This document shows positions 31,719 to 42,751 of a stretch of DNA of 64,000 nucleotides, piece by piece (position 1 is the first letter of the stretch; the number at the start of each line of letters is the position of its first letter). The position numbers were made by a program, and so were the translations under genes. The stretch lies in contig JAHFWL010001196.1 in assembly GCA_021292165.1 (NCBI GenBank), positions 186,001-250,000 of the forward strand. The letters are read 5' to 3'. The notes below the pieces were generated by a model. The model was not told the DNA's origin and did no database searches. It saw nothing but the letters and a program-made list of their open reading frames with translations. This DNA is from Shinisaurus crocodilurus. Taxonomy: Eukaryota; Chordata; Lepidosauria; Squamata; Shinisauridae.

Positions 31719-33037
31719 CAATTCCACATAGCCACTCAGACTTGGCTACACTATGTATGTGGCATGTGAGCACCTGCCTGCATGTGGGTGCAGCCCCCAA
31801 TCCACCACCTAGCACCAGATGTGTCCCTTGGGGGCCCAGCATTGCCCGCCACTGCCTTTGAGGGACATATTAAAAAGCTTAAGTCTTGCTGATGCATGCT
31901 GATGGAATAATGTTCAGTAGCAATGTACCGGAAGAAGTACTTGTTATGCTTTTCCACCTTGTAAATCCCTAGAATGGGGGGATGCTGAAATATATTCCAA
32001 TTAGGGGGAAATATGAATTCAGATTGTTGTAAGCAAGTTCAAGCTATGAGAATACACTGGAGAGAGACTCCCACCTCCTCTTTCTCTCGCACACAATTCC
32101 TTTCTGCTCTCTGGTTCATTGTTTTCCGTTCTGAATGTGCGCTATCTGAATGTTTACATCTCATGCTGGAGAAACTGGGAAGGGGCTCTGTTGATGTGCA
32201 TTCCTCTTCACCAAGAATGGCGCATGGAAGGGGGTGAGAGAAGCAGTTGTTGATGTGTTTGATGACACTCAGCTGTGCTGCTCTAGTTGGTGCTGTGTGC
32301 TTGCAGAATGTGTTTTAATATTAAAATGCCAGGAGGGCTACCAGTCCCTGCTTACTCGGTCATTTCGGTGCAGCCTAGAGAATGCATCTCCATTGATTTT
32401 ATAGACCCCCTGCCCTCCAAGGGAGGAGGTGCCCAGCTACTGGCAGGGATGCTTTTAAAATAATAATCATTGGTTTGTGAAATTGCACACGGACACCGAT
32501 GTTTCTGAAAAGTTGTTTTTGTGTCCCTACGGAATTCTTTGAAAGAAGAGGATCAGCCAACCATCAGAAGAAAGCAACTTACAATAGAGCAGAAGGGAAC
32601 AGTTCTACATACCCGGGTGTGAAATATTATGCAGAATGTTCAAATGGAGGTCATGTGACTGAGTGGCTCAGAAACAGAAGGTGCACAAGAGATAAATGGG
32701 TGTTTGCCACCTTTGGGTGGCAAGGTCTTAGGATGGGAGGACATCAGATCCACAGGCCTGTCTTTTTTCTTCATTTTTCTTCCCTTTGAGGAAGCTGGTA
32801 TCCTGAGGTGATGAAAAAAACAAAGCTGCACACCGATTCAAGAATTCCCAGTTGTTTAATCGTATGTCTTCTAAATGAATCACAGATTGAATAATGGATT
32901 AAATTTGAATACATTTCCATCCTATATATGAATAGTGAACTCTTTCTCTGAGTTTGGATCTTTATGTGGCTAAAATGGTCCCATCCCTGCTCAAGAGGGA
33001 GGAATCAGCAGGTCTGACGGAACACCCAAGGCTTGCA
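31719..33037. other. Unique sequence, no supported feature
   Basis: No family recognised. Frames at 32013-32237 and 32499-32789 lack support. Confidence 0.5.
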
Positions 33038-33040
33038 AAA

Positions 33041-33042
33041 GT

Positions 33043-33077
<35 letters not shown>

Positions 33078-33389
33078 ACAAAGTCTTTAAGGAGGAAAAC
33101 CTTAAGGGTAGAAGAAGCAGCTCAATAAGGATTTAGAATGCTCAGCGGGCACAAAATGTTCACTGAGTGTTGGCGGGAGGGAGGGAGGAATGGAATGGAG
33201 CATCCTGGAAGTGGGTGTGACTGGCTGGCCAACTGGCTGGGTGGAATCCTGCAATATTTTGTTGTAGGCCTCATTTGTATTACCAAAATCTTAATGACTG
33301 CTTCTGTGCATGAGTGGGAAATGCATCTATGTATAAGGTGTGTGTGTGTGTGTGTGTGTTCTATCAGTGCTCTGGAAGAGAGGGAAATT

Positions 33390-33425
<36 letters not shown>

Positions 33426-33448
33426 TATTTATTTATTTATTTATTTAT
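33041..33448. repeat. Cluster of simple repeats
   Basis: (AAC)n at 33041-33077, (TG)n at 33338-33359, (TTTC)n at 33388-33425 and (ATTT)n at 33426-33448. The last is the tail of the L2 that follows. Unique sequence lies between. Confidence 0.85.
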
Positions 33449-33785
33449 ATTTAATACATTTTATACCGCCCAATAGCCAAAGCTCTCTGGGCAGTTCACA
33501 ACCGTTAAAACCATAAAATACATTATAAAAAATAAAATTTAAAACCACAGATTAAAACATACAGCAGAGCTAGCAGCAGCAGTTACAATAACAGAATTAA
33601 AAACAATTACAAGATTAAAATGATTAAGATGATTAAAATGATTAAAATGCCTGGGAGAACAGAAAGGTCTTCACCTGGCACCAGAAAGAATGCAAAGTAG
33701 GCGCCAGGCAAACCTCTTTGGGGAGCTCATTCCATAACCGGGGTGCCACAGCAGAAAAGGCCCTCCTCCTGGTAGCCACCTACTA
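33449..33785 (-). mobile_element. L2 LINE 3-prime fragment
   Basis: ATACCGCCCAATAGCCAAAGC followed by the A-rich UTR. From about 33655 it carries the inverse of the ORF2 C-terminus (minus-strand WLPGGGPFLLWHPGYGMSSP-like reading), with AGGGCCTTTTCTGCTGTGG inverse at the end. 5-prime truncated at the usual place. Confidence 0.82.
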
Positions 33786-33840
33786 GGGAATCACCCAATC
33801 ACCCATCTCTGGCACTTGTGTGTTACAAATCTCAGCTGGG

Positions 33841-34183
33841 AGGGAGAGAGAGAGAGAGAGAGAGAGAAAGAGGGTTCATACAACACAATAACCCACACTC
33901 AAGGGTTGAGTATGGGTTGAGTGTGGGTTGTCATTGAACCATGGGTTGTTGTTGATGAAACATGAGTTATTGTGTTGTCTGAACCCAGCTGAGTTAACAA
34001 GCCATGGTGAACAACCCAACAACAAACCGTAAGTTCTCTTCATGGGTTTTTTTCCTGGTTAACAAACCGTGGCTTGTTAGCACAGCTGGGTTCAGACAAG
34101 ACAGTAACCCGCGGTTCCACAACAACCCACGCACTCAACCCATACTCAACCTTTGAGTATGCATTATCATGTTGTCGGAACCC

Positions 34184-34227
<44 letters not shown>
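33841..34227. repeat. (GA)n microsatellite split by a foldback element
   Basis: GA repeats at 33841-33870 and 34187-34227 flank the foldback at 33872-34184. The simplest reading is that the element landed inside a single GA tract. Confidence 0.75.
33872..34184. mobile_element. 310-bp foldback MITE (hAT-like)
   Basis: GGGTTCATACAACACAATAA at the left end mirrors the right end TTATCATGTTGTCGGAACCC. The inversion continues through GGTTGAGTATGGGTTGAGTG and its inverse almost to the centre, giving arms of about 140 nt. No coding capacity. Confidence 0.8.
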
Positions 34228-34231
<4 letters not shown>

Positions 34232-34462
34232 AACTCCCTTCCTCCTGCCCCCTGAACAATGGCTGAACTTGTCACTTCTGACTGAGAGGCATCCCTCAAG
34301 AATTGATAAAAGAAGGGGAGGGGGTAGTTTCACAGACCACAAATGAAGCTGTAAAGCAAAGGACCGGGGTTCAGCTGAGGTAAAAACAAAAGACTTTGGG
34401 TGACAATCACAACACTGGGTGGACCAAAACAACCATTGTCAATTTGCCACCACATTCACATT

Positions 34463-34540
34463 TCATTTATTTATCTGTTTATTTATTACGTTTCTCAACT
34501 GCCCAAGAGCCAAACCTCTCTGGGCAGTTCACAAAACATG
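34463..34540 (-). mobile_element. L2 LINE 3-prime end, very short
   Basis: TTATTTATCTGTTTATTTATTACG, then CTGCCCAAGAGCCAAACCTC and GGGCAGTTCACA. Confidence 0.7.
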
Positions 34541-35285
34541 TGGGTGAACTGGGGGCGGCTGCCATTCTGGTCTCATTTCAAGGGTAGAGGCTTTAACCTC
34601 AAAACTGTTACATGGTAGGAGGGGAGAGGTAATTTATTATTTTCCTTTGTTTATCAACTGCAACACACATACACATTTTTTTACCTTGTCTCACCACCCA
34701 AATCCCTATCTGGGAAGGAGACAATTTCATGTTCTTCATCACCGCTGGTTTTGCAACCTAAAGGCTACAGAAACCACATTATCTCCCCGTAGCCTCAGCA
34801 TTGTTTTCATCTCAAGCATAGACCGATGCCTTTTTCATAATAGCTCCCGCCTGCCGCACGCGCACACACCTCTTACAAGAGGGAATTTGTATTCAAGTGG
34901 CATGTTTGGCACCGTATAGTTTTAATTTTGGATCCCTTTCTTCGCAGCTCACCTGACCTGACTGAATTTGGCAAGGGAGCTCTGTGGAAACTGTTTTACC
35001 TTTGCTATGCTATTATTCAACTGCCTTTCCCTGGAGGAAAGGAGCTGGCCACCTGCCCCTTGGTGACAGATGCACTCGCTTTGGTTGACTCACCAAGCTT
35101 GTCATGCGCCTTATTAATGTTTGCTGTTTCCACATTATGAGGTAGCGCATGATTCATTGAGGCAATGGAAAGATGCTGCCACTAGAGGTGAGAGACATTC
35201 TCAAAGTTAGATTGTAAGCTTTTGAGCACTCAGATCTGTCTTCTTTGCTTGTGCAACCCATGTACACTGATGGTGTTGTTCTTGC

Positions 35286-35328
<43 letters not shown>

Positions 35329-35554
35329 GAGGAAGAGGAAGGAGGAGGAAGAAGAAGGTTGTTTCACATCACCATACGAGAAATTAAATTGTAATTTGGG
35401 CATTTCTTAATTTCCTATTATTCAATTTTAACTCCATCCCAATATTGATGCAATCATATAAAGACTGCTTTATCTGCAGTGTCTTATCAATGAGCATGTG
35501 TGCATGGATATCAGAGAGACTATGTAAATGAACTGAAGGAACAGAAACTGGCTC
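34541..35554. other. Unique sequence with (CAT)n
   Basis: A (CAT)n/(ATC)n tract lies at 35287-35328, followed by a purine-rich GGAAGAGGAAGGAGGAGG patch. No gene recognised. Confidence 0.5.
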
Positions 35555-35785
35555 ACACTTGAGAGCCTGGGTGATGGAGTTGTTAGCGTTGGATGAGACC
35601 CCTGTTCAAATCCCCACTCAGTCATGAAGCACACTGGGTGACCTTGGGCCACTCGTTATCTCTCAGCCTGGCCTACCTCACAGGATTGTTGTGAGAATCA
35701 CAACCATGGGTGGAGGGAAATGACTATATTTTCTGCCACTTGGAGCTTTTTGAAGGAATGTGGGATATGAAGAAATAGCTGTAGC
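35555..35785 (+). mobile_element. tRNA-derived SINE, diverged
   Basis: GAGAGCCTGGGTGATGGAGT, CTGTTCAAATCCCCACTCAG (B box), GAAGCACACTGGGTGACC, GCCTACCTCACAGGATTG. Confidence 0.72.
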
Positions 35786-36043
35786 AAGCTCCTCCTGATT
35801 TAACTCCAGAACTGACTTACTTTAGCAGTTCTGCTAAACCCTACTCAGGTGCCCCTCTCCCCATGGATTTGCATCTCATGAGGGGAAAAGCATGGATGAG
35901 CCCATTGGCCCTGCCTCTTCCTCACTTTCTTCATTGCCTTCCATGTGTTGGGAAGGTGAACTTCTGCAAGGAAGAGCCTTCTCTAGTTGTGGAGGCTCCC
36001 CAAGCAATTTAGAATCCTGGAAGATCAACCTCTGACAGGAGAG

Positions 36044-36118
36044 GGGAGGAGGAGGAGGAGGAGGAGGAGGAGGAGGAGGAGGAGGAGGAGGAGGAGGAGG
36101 AGGAGGAGGAGGAGGAGA
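36044..36118. repeat. (GGA)n trinucleotide repeat, about 24 units
   Basis: An almost perfect purine tract of about 74 bp. Likely length-variable and able to form a triplex. Confidence 0.95.
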
Positions 36119-36223
36119 AGAAGATCAGGGTTCAAAATTGTGTGAGGAGGCTCCATGAGTAGATACAGCTTCCTGCTGCAGGCATTTGCCTTCCCAACCT
36201 TTTGGGGCTGGCCTCTACTCAAC

Positions 36224-36748
36224 ACTGGTTAGGACTCATCTTGAGAACTGTGTCTAGTTCTGGGCACCACACTTTAAGAAGGATGTAGACAAACTAGAAA
36301 GGGTTCAGAGGAGGGCAACAAAGATGATTGGTAGAATGGAAACAAAGATCCATGAGGAGAGACTGAACGAACTGCGCATGTTTAGCCTTCAGAAGAGGAG
36401 ACTGCGGGGAGATGTGATAGTGCTCTTCAGGTACTTGAAAGGTTGTCACACAGAGGAGGGCCAGGATCTCTTCTCAATCATCCCAGATTGCAGGACACGG
36501 AATAATGGGCTCAAGTTACAGGAAGACAGATTCTTCCTGGACATCAGGAAAAACTTCCTGACTGTCAGAGCAATATGCCAATGGAACCAACTACCTAGGG
36601 GAGGTACCCACGCTGGAGGCATTCAAGGTGTGCCTGGACAGCCGTCTGTCAGGGATGCTTTGACTTGGGTTCCTACATTGAGCAGGGGGTTGGACTCGAC
36701 GGCCTTATATGGGCCCCTTCCAACTCTACAGTATTCTATGATTCTATG
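36224..36748 (+). mobile_element. CR1 LINE, 3-prime 525 bp
   Basis: Starts in the ORF2 segment encoding RTHLENCV-FWAPHF-like residues and continues with [54 protein letters not shown] and RAICQWNQLPRG. A short deletion after PRG removes the VVGSPTLEAF part in frame and shifts the end. The tail is CTATGATTCTATGAG. Lacks the catalytic region. Confidence 0.9.
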
Positions 36749-36898
36749 AGATGGACACAGATGCAACACAGTGAGTGGAGCTAGTGCATTCGTCTCCATT
36801 CTCCCCCTCCAGATATGCTGGAACTCAAGAAGAGTGGCGTATATAGCGCAGTGCCATAAATGAATGGAATGGGGGTGGGATCCACTGATCCCTAATCA

Positions 36899-37020
36899 AG
36901 GCTGTAGTCCTATGCATATTTAGACAGAAAAAAGACCTACAACTTCCAGGATGCTGGGTGGAGAATGCTGGGAGTTGTAGGCCTTTTTTTCTGTCTAATC
37001 ATGAAAAGGATTGGGCCCTA
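36899..37020. mobile_element. Foldback MITE (AATCCTATGCAT family variant)
   Basis: GGCTGTAGTCCTATGCATAT... then AGACAGAAAAAAGACCTACAA and the inverse TTGTAGGCCTTTTTTTCTGTCT, ending AGGATTGGGCCC. The inner arms pair over about 30 nt. A half copy is at 43527. Confidence 0.65.
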
Positions 37021-38873
37021 AAAGATGGCCTTTGCTTCTCATTCATTTTGGGAGGATCAAGTAACAGGACCCTCCTCCATGAACATCATGACCACTGGTA
37101 GCCAGTGAATCCGTGTGTCATCTTCAGATGCAGTGACTATCTAGGCCATATCTGCCAAGTGCAGAAAGATGTTGACTGGTGGTCATGTTTTCTAACTATG
37201 CCTCAGCCTTCATTGGGACCTTGCTTGTTTATTGCTACTCCATTGAGGACAAAAATGCTTGCACTGATGGGGCATCCGATTCCTCTGCTCTGCCTGATAA
37301 TGGACAAATTATCTCCTTGCTGTTCAAGCATAAGCTCTTTCAGCAATGCTGAGAATCTGTATTCCATTAAGGATGTCTGAAAAAAGAACCTACATCATGA
37401 CTGCATTGCTTCCACCCTTTCCTTTTGTGTCCATCAGCTGCTGAGTGAGCGTGACCTTGTTTTCATTAGAACAGAACACCTTGAGAACAAGCGGGATATG
37501 CTGGTGGGGATATCTGGAGAAGAGGGCCGCAAAGAATTCATTAGCTGGCCCGTGATTCAGGTTTTCCTCTCTTGAGGGCCAGCTACTCATCATTAGGGAT
37601 GCTTGAGGAATACGATCTTTGCAAATTCCAGTGACAACAACCTACCTGATCCACACCTCTGGGATCAATGTGCAGATGGGAACGTAGCCAAAAATCAGAC
37701 TATGCAGCAGGCACTGGATACTCAGTGTCCAGACACTTCTCATGCATGTTGAGCATGTTCCTGTCAGTGTCATGAGGAGCCCTGGGATGTATAGTTTCCA
37801 GAGTGCAAGTGCCCTGGAAAACTACATTTCCCTAGATCTTTGGTGCCTGGGATGCTGCCATTGCAGTATTCAAGGCACCTTGGAGGGCTACTTGCAGGAG
37901 GAGTTTGTATTCCAAGCTGAAGCCAAATAATCAGAATTGCTAGTTATCTGTGCTTAGAGATGGGTGGTGCTGGATATCACCCTTTTTCTGAATGTGTGCT
38001 GCAGGATAAAATAAATCCAACCCATGTGGCGAAACACATGTGCTGCAAAGCCAGTCACAGTCCATCTGCAAGCTCACCCCCCCAGCCCATGTAGGGAAAT
38101 CTTCCTCAAGAGGAGGACAGATTGTCCCTCATTGGGGCATCCTCCAACTTATGAGAGATCGAGAGCACCAATTTTACCTAGTTCTGAGGAAATTTCAGAC
38201 ACACAGAGTGCAAAGGAGCCCACCGAGCATATTTCGGGGAAGGATCAGGGGGCATTTGCATTTAATAAATAGAGATGTTATAGCGGAGAATTAATGTCCT
38301 TTGATATGAATCTTGGCAGCGGAGGGGTGGGAGAGATTGGCGCAGCTCCTCATTATCTTTCAGAGGTTGCAGGGTCAAACTGGGACAAGGAGAAGTGATT
38401 TATGCGTTCCCTTTGTCAGAGGGATGAGAACATGTAAAGGAAATAATGACTTGCAGAGACCATTAGAGAAACTCTCCCAGGATCTCAGAGGCTGGCTTTG
38501 CACTGGGTTTCCCTTTTCTTTTCCGATTAGCAGCCACGTTCCCTCTTTCTTCACTCCATCTCATTGCCTTCCATCTCCCACCCTCCCCTCCTCTTTTTCA
38601 TGTGTCCTACACAGCTTTGAGACCTTCCCCTGCAGTCTCCTGTGGAGCATGACTGGCAATTAACATTCAAGGGGTTATGGCAGTCACAAAGATAAGACAG
38701 GTTTATTTTCCTGCAAAATGGCTCTCTCTCTCTCTCTCTTTCTGAAGTGAATGGCCAGAGAAGGAATTATTGCCCACAGCTTTTCTTTCTACAGATTTGT
38801 GACCTGCACCGCTAAGTGGCATATCTATGGCCTGAGACAGCACCAGTTTGATAGGAAAGCAGCACAGCTCCAG
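37021..38873. other. Mostly unique sequence
   Basis: 37770-37870 holds an inverted GGGATGTATAGTTTCCAGAG and CTGGAAAACTACATTTCCC pair, probably a small MITE. 38180-38500 is repeat-free, with ATTTGCATTTAATAAAT and GGAGAATTAATG, and could be host regulatory DNA. A (CT)n run sits at 38728-38740. No coding sequence is supported. Confidence 0.4.
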
Positions 38874-39113
38874 CTATTTATTTATTTATTTATTTATATT
38901 TATACCCCGTCTTTTTTCCTGCAAGGAACCCAAGGCGGCTTACATAATCTTCCTCCTCTCCATTTTTTCCTCAAACAACCCTATGAGGTAGGTTAGGCTG
39001 AGAGTCAGTGACTGGCCCAAAGTCACCCGGTGAGTTTCATGGCCGAGCGGGGACTAGAACCCGGATCTCCTGAGTCCCAGTCCAACACTCTCACCACTAC
39101 GCCACACTGGCTC
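38874..39113 (-). mobile_element. tRNA-derived SINE, full length, well preserved
   Basis: The best copy here. On the minus strand: GAGCCAGTGTGGCGTAGTGG, GAGAGTGTTGGACTGGGAC, GGGTTCTAGTCCCCGCTCGG (B box), ACCGGGTGACTTTGGGCC, CTAACCTACCTCATAGGG, AAGCCGCCTTGGGTTCC and the tail (AAAT)n. Confidence 0.92.
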
Positions 39114-39122
39114 TTTCACAGC

Positions 39123-39523
39123 TAGGGATGTGAAAGGAATCCCCTTGGGGGGGGTCAAAATCCAGCAGATTGGCCCAGCTTGGTCCCCCCAGATTCTGGC
39201 CCATGTACCCAGAGCTGGCACTGACTTGATCTGATCTGAGTAGAGCCAGCATATGGTCTTCTGCTTTTAAAATGGGCCACGATCTGCTTTTTTTTGGGGG
39301 GGTGTTAAGGCAGAGAAACTTGCGCAAAATACGGCCACGATTTGTATTTTATGCAAATATCCCTGCCTTTTTTTGGGGGGGACATGAAACATGCCCCCCT
39401 TTAAAAGCAGAAGCTACCAAAAAAGCACCCCAACCTGGCCCGCTTTCGGCTATCGAGTCGGCAAGGTGCACCGAAGTCCACCGAGTGCAAGCAGGTTGAG
39501 TTCTTTAGTGTTGCCCATCCCTA
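39123..39523. mobile_element. Palindromic MITE, TAGGGATG family (diverged)
   Basis: Ends TAGGGATGTG and GCCCATCCCTA. The interior has TCAAAATCCAGCAGATTGGC, a central AAAATACGGCCACGATTTG, and a second-half TCGGCAAGGTGCACCGAAG. More altered than neighbours. Confidence 0.65.
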
Positions 39524-39579
39524 GATTCAGCAAACTGATACCATTTGAGCCCAGTATGCCACCATCGTATACTTCATCT

Positions 39580-39975
39580 TAGGGATGTGCCGGGGTGGTG
39601 GTGGAAGTCCAGCAAACTCGCCAGGCTTGACCCCCCCCCCCCGAGCTCTGCTCAGCCTACCTGCTGCCTCGGCTCGACTCGCATTCTCACGAGCTGAGCC
39701 AGGGAAGCGACTTCTGGGTTCCTGGTACCATGTTTTTTACATAGAAAATGGCATAAGATATGTTAACAATGGCAGCGATTTGCGCAAGTAACGCAAATGG
39801 TGGCCGCTGTTAATGTATCTTACGTCATTTCCTACGTAAAAAATGTGGCATCGGGAACCCAGAAGTCTGGCGAGCACCTCGGCTGGCGCTCGCTTTTGGC
39901 CTGGCTCGGCAGGCATGGTGGCAGCGCTCGCCGAGTGCCCAGCGCATCGGGTGGTGGGCAGATTGCCCACCCCTA
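39580..39975. mobile_element. Palindromic MITE, TAGGGATG family (near full length)
   Basis: TAGGGATGTGCCGGGGTGG... AAGTCCAGCAAACTCGCC ... GAGCTGAGCCAGGGAAGCGA ... a central inverted repeat TTTTACATAGAAAATGGCAT and its mirror ... GCCCACCCCTA. Same orientation as the 13856 copy and only 57 bp from the preceding copy. Confidence 0.82.
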
Positions 39976-40050
39976 CAGTTTATCTCCAATGTGTCTGAGT
40001 GGGAACTGTGGCCATAGCTGCCTTGCCTAGTGCTTCTCTTTAAGGTGTTG

Positions 40051-40085
40051 GATGATGATGATGATGATGATGATAATGATGATGC
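40051..40085. repeat. (GAT)n microsatellite
   Basis: GATGATGATGATGATGATGATAATGATGATG. Confidence 0.9.
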
Positions 40086-40316
40086 CAACATATCAAGGCC
40101 AACCCATGGCACCCTGCATTTGCCCAACCATTTGCGCATAGCCAGTTGCTTAGCTGCTGTTTCAAAGGTAACAGGTTCTGTTTCAGTGCATCCTTCTTCT
40201 TTCTTGCTGTAAGCTTCGCTCCAGATCAGCAAATATCAATGACTTCTGACCAGGTTGTGTAGTTAAACTCCCCCGAAGACAGTGAAGAGAAGATCACAAG
40301 AAGAGCCCTGCTGGTA

Positions 40317-40723
40317 GGGTGGCCAGGTGTCCTCTTTTACATAGGGCAGTCCTCTTTTTGAAGGGTTCCCGGAGGACTGTCCTCTATTTTGAAGGCAAAC
40401 CCTATCTGAACAGCTGCCCAGTCCAAGTCTGGTATAAAGATAAAGAGCCAAGAGGAGGAAGAGCTGGGCCTTCAAACTGACCATCATCAACTGCACCTGG
40501 ACAGAAGATTGAGTAAGGCACACGGGTCACCTGGTCCGTCTTCCACACTATGATGAGATGCATTGTATATCTATATGAATTATACTCCTTATTTCTACAT
40601 GTTCTTTTCTATCAATCTACCTATAAATTAGCATATGCAAATTTTATGCAAATCAGTGTCCTCTTTTATCCTCTTTTTTGGTGATACATGTCCTCTTTTT
40701 TGGAAATTTGAAAGTGGCTACTG
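40317..40723. mobile_element. Possible TA-flanked DNA element with GTCCTCTTTT repeats
   Basis: Bounded by TA at 40315-40316 and 40724-40725. The ends GGGTGGCCAGGTG and the inverse of AAAGTGGCTACTG are weakly inverted. Both outer parts carry several copies of GTCCTCTTTTT. The superfamily is uncertain and no transposase was seen. Confidence 0.4.
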
Positions 40724-40725
40724 TA

Positions 40726-40992
40726 CTTGCTGTGTCAAACCAAAGGACTATCTAGTCCAGCATTCTGTCCCCACAGTGTCCAATGAGATCCTAGAATGGG
40801 AAGCCCCCAGCAGGGCATGAACACAATAGTACCCGCTCGGTCATGTTCCTCAGCAAGTGGTACTGAGAGGATACTGCCTCAAGGACTGGAAGTCATATAT
40901 GGCCATCATGACAACTAGCCATTGGTAGCCTTATCCTCCTTGAATTTGTCTAATCTCCCCCTTAAAGCCATACAGGTTAGTGACCATTGCAA
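40726..40992 (-). mobile_element. CR1-clade LINE of the second lineage, 3-prime UTR piece
   Basis: Collinear with 19470-19720: TCTAGTCCAGCATTCTGTCC, ...AGCAAGTGGTACTGAGAGGA, GCCATTGGTAGCCTTATCC, CCCTTAAAGCCATACAGG. Confidence 0.75.
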
Positions 40993-41265
40993 CATTTATT
41001 TATTTTATTTATTTATTCATTGCATTTCTAGCCTGCCTTCCTGGAACCAACCAAGGTGGTTTACAGCAATTCAGAAGACAATAACCAGAAATAAGAACAA
41101 AGCAAACCATTAAAGACAACCTTAAAAACAAAACAAAAATGTAAAAAAAAAACCCAAATTAAAATGATGGGTCTTGACCCCCTTCCTGAATGCAGAGAGA
41201 GTGGGGACCAGCCATAACCCCAGAGGGAGTGCATTCCAGAGTTTGGGAGGAACACAGGAGAAAGC
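40993..41265 (-). mobile_element. L2 LINE 3-prime fragment
   Basis: (ATTT)n tail at 40996-41022, a UTR with AAGGTGGTTTACAGC, then the ORF2 end on the minus strand including a WNALPLGLWLVPTLS-like reading at about 41195-41240. Confidence 0.75.
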
Positions 41266-41590
41266 CCATTGCAGCCACTTTTGACATATCTTAAGGCATT
41301 TTCTTCTATGTAAACAGCAGCCTGCCAGGAACCCAGAAGTCCAATGAGCAGCACTGCGTGCACCCACTTTCAGCCCGGATCAGTGGGCGGTGGGCACATG
41401 AGCAGCATCCATCGAGCCAGAGTTGGGTTGGCTCCCGGAGGATCACTCACCAGTCACCCCTACCTGGAAGTCGCTTCCCCGGCTCAACTTCGGAGAACAC
41501 AAGTGAGATGGAGTTTGGGGGGTAGAGTCTGGGTAGTCCATTGGATTTCCACCCACCCACCCCAAACGAAATCCTAGCATATCCCCCTAC
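41266..41590. mobile_element. Palindromic MITE, TAGGGATG family (two rearranged pieces)
   Basis: 41266-41464 is the second half of the family (AGGCATTTTCTTCTATGTAA to CACCCCTA). 41465-41590 is a first-half piece in inverted order (GGAAGTCGCTTCCCCGGCTC ... GGGGGGTAGAG). The central hairpin is lost. Confidence 0.65.
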
Positions 41591-41639
41591 CCATGTGCCT
41601 GAGAAGCTGGACTCTGTAAATCTCAAGCATTGGTTTACA

Positions 41640-41735
41640 TCAATGGTTCTGCTGGATTGTTGTCTGAACCTGTGTTGAGCAGGGGATTGGACTGACTGGT
41701 CTTCAAAATACCTTTCAACTTTATGATTCTATAAT
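41640..41735 (+). mobile_element. CR1 LINE 3-prime end, short
   Basis: GTGTTGAGCAGGGGATTGGAC, then CCTTTCAACTTTATGATTCTATAA, the CR1 tail. Confidence 0.75.
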
Positions 41736-41950
41736 TTGTATTTTTCATTTTAATTTATTTTAGTATGGGTTGGCATTTTTCTCAGTGGTGATATTTTATT
41801 GTTGAGATTTGTTTTATCTTGATTATAAGCTGTCATAAGGACTTTTTATACTGGAAAGGCAGAGGGTTTTTGTTGTTGTTGTTGTTTTGCTTTTTCTAAG
41901 TAACAGAGCAATCCTATGCATGTTTACTCAGAAGTAAGTCCCACTTGCAT

Positions 41951-42304
41951 CATAGGAACATAGGAAGCTGCCTTATGCTGAGTCAGACCATCGGCCCATC
42001 TAGCCCAGTATTGTCGACACTAATTGACAGCAGATCTCCAGGGTTTCGGGCAGGATTCTTTCCTAGCCCTAACCGGAGATGCCAGGAATTGAACCTGGGC
42101 CTGTGGCTTACGCTGGCTCAGCTTGTCTGAGTGTGGAAAGCTAAGAAGGGTCAAGCCTGGTTATTACTTGGATGGGAGACCCCTCCTCTAGTTGCCTGCA
42201 TTGAGCAGGGGGTTGGACTCGATAGCCTTGTAGGCTCCTTCCAACTCTATGATCTATGAAATCTATGGGACCTTCTACATGCAAAGCATGTGCTCCTACC
42301 ATAG
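41951..42304 (-). mobile_element. tRNA-Ala-derived SINE, split by a 5S-SINE
   Basis: On the minus strand: GTAGGAGCACATGCTTTGCATG, then the B-box half CAGGTTCAATTCCTGGC, and the 3-prime part CTGACTCAGCATAAGGCAGC. The 5S-SINE cuts it between the anticodon arm and the B box. Opposite orientation to the 5S-SINE. Confidence 0.85.
42099..42268 (+). mobile_element. 5S-rRNA-derived SINE, full length, nested
   Basis: GCCTGTGGCTTACGCTGGC, GTCTGAGTGTGGAAAGCTAA, GAAGGGTCAAGCCTGG, TACTTGGATGGGAGACC, the CR1-like tail and CTATGATCTATGAAATC. The innermost and youngest layer. Confidence 0.92.
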
Positions 42305-42584
42305 GTAAGTGTGTATAGGATTGCAGCCTATGTGAATCAATCAACCATCAACCACTTAAGTAGATAGTCTAGCAAACACCCTACAATGCTTGCTTTTAAG
42401 TGCAGGAATTTGCTTTTTGGTGGAGGATTGTTCAGTTGTGTAGCATCTGCATTCCAAAGTGGGATAGCCAGGATACAGGTTTAACACCTCAATGTTGAAG
42501 GCTGGTTGGTATATGGCGGCACTTGTGATACAGGCAAAGCAACACTCTACCTTTGCTGCAGGGAGCTCAGCGCGGTGTCCATGG

Positions 42585-42743
42585 TTCTCCCTCTCCCCCT
42601 CCCTCCATTTTATCCACACAGCAACCTTTTGAGGTAGGATAGGATGAGGGACAGTGACCAGACCAAGGCTACCCTGTAGACTTCATGGCTGAGTGGGGAT
42701 TTGAACCCATCTGGTCCCATTTCTCCCCAGTCCTAGTCTGACA
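42585..42743 (-). mobile_element. tRNA-derived SINE, partial
   Basis: On the minus strand: GTTAGTGTGTCAGACTAGG, GGGTTCAAATCCCCACTCAG (B box), CATGAAGTCTACAGGGTAGCC, CTACCTCAAAAGG. Confidence 0.7.
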
Positions 42744-42751
42744 CACTAACC

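Larger units (their letters stand above)
41905..42330. mobile_element. MITE of the AATCCTATGCAT family, host of a nested stack
   Basis: The left end GCAATCCTATGCATGTTTAC... AAGTAAGTCCCA (41907-41943) and the right end GGTAAGTGTGTATAGGATTGC (42304-42326) are inverted. The original element was probably about 80 bp. Everything between is inserted SINE DNA. Confidence 0.7.
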
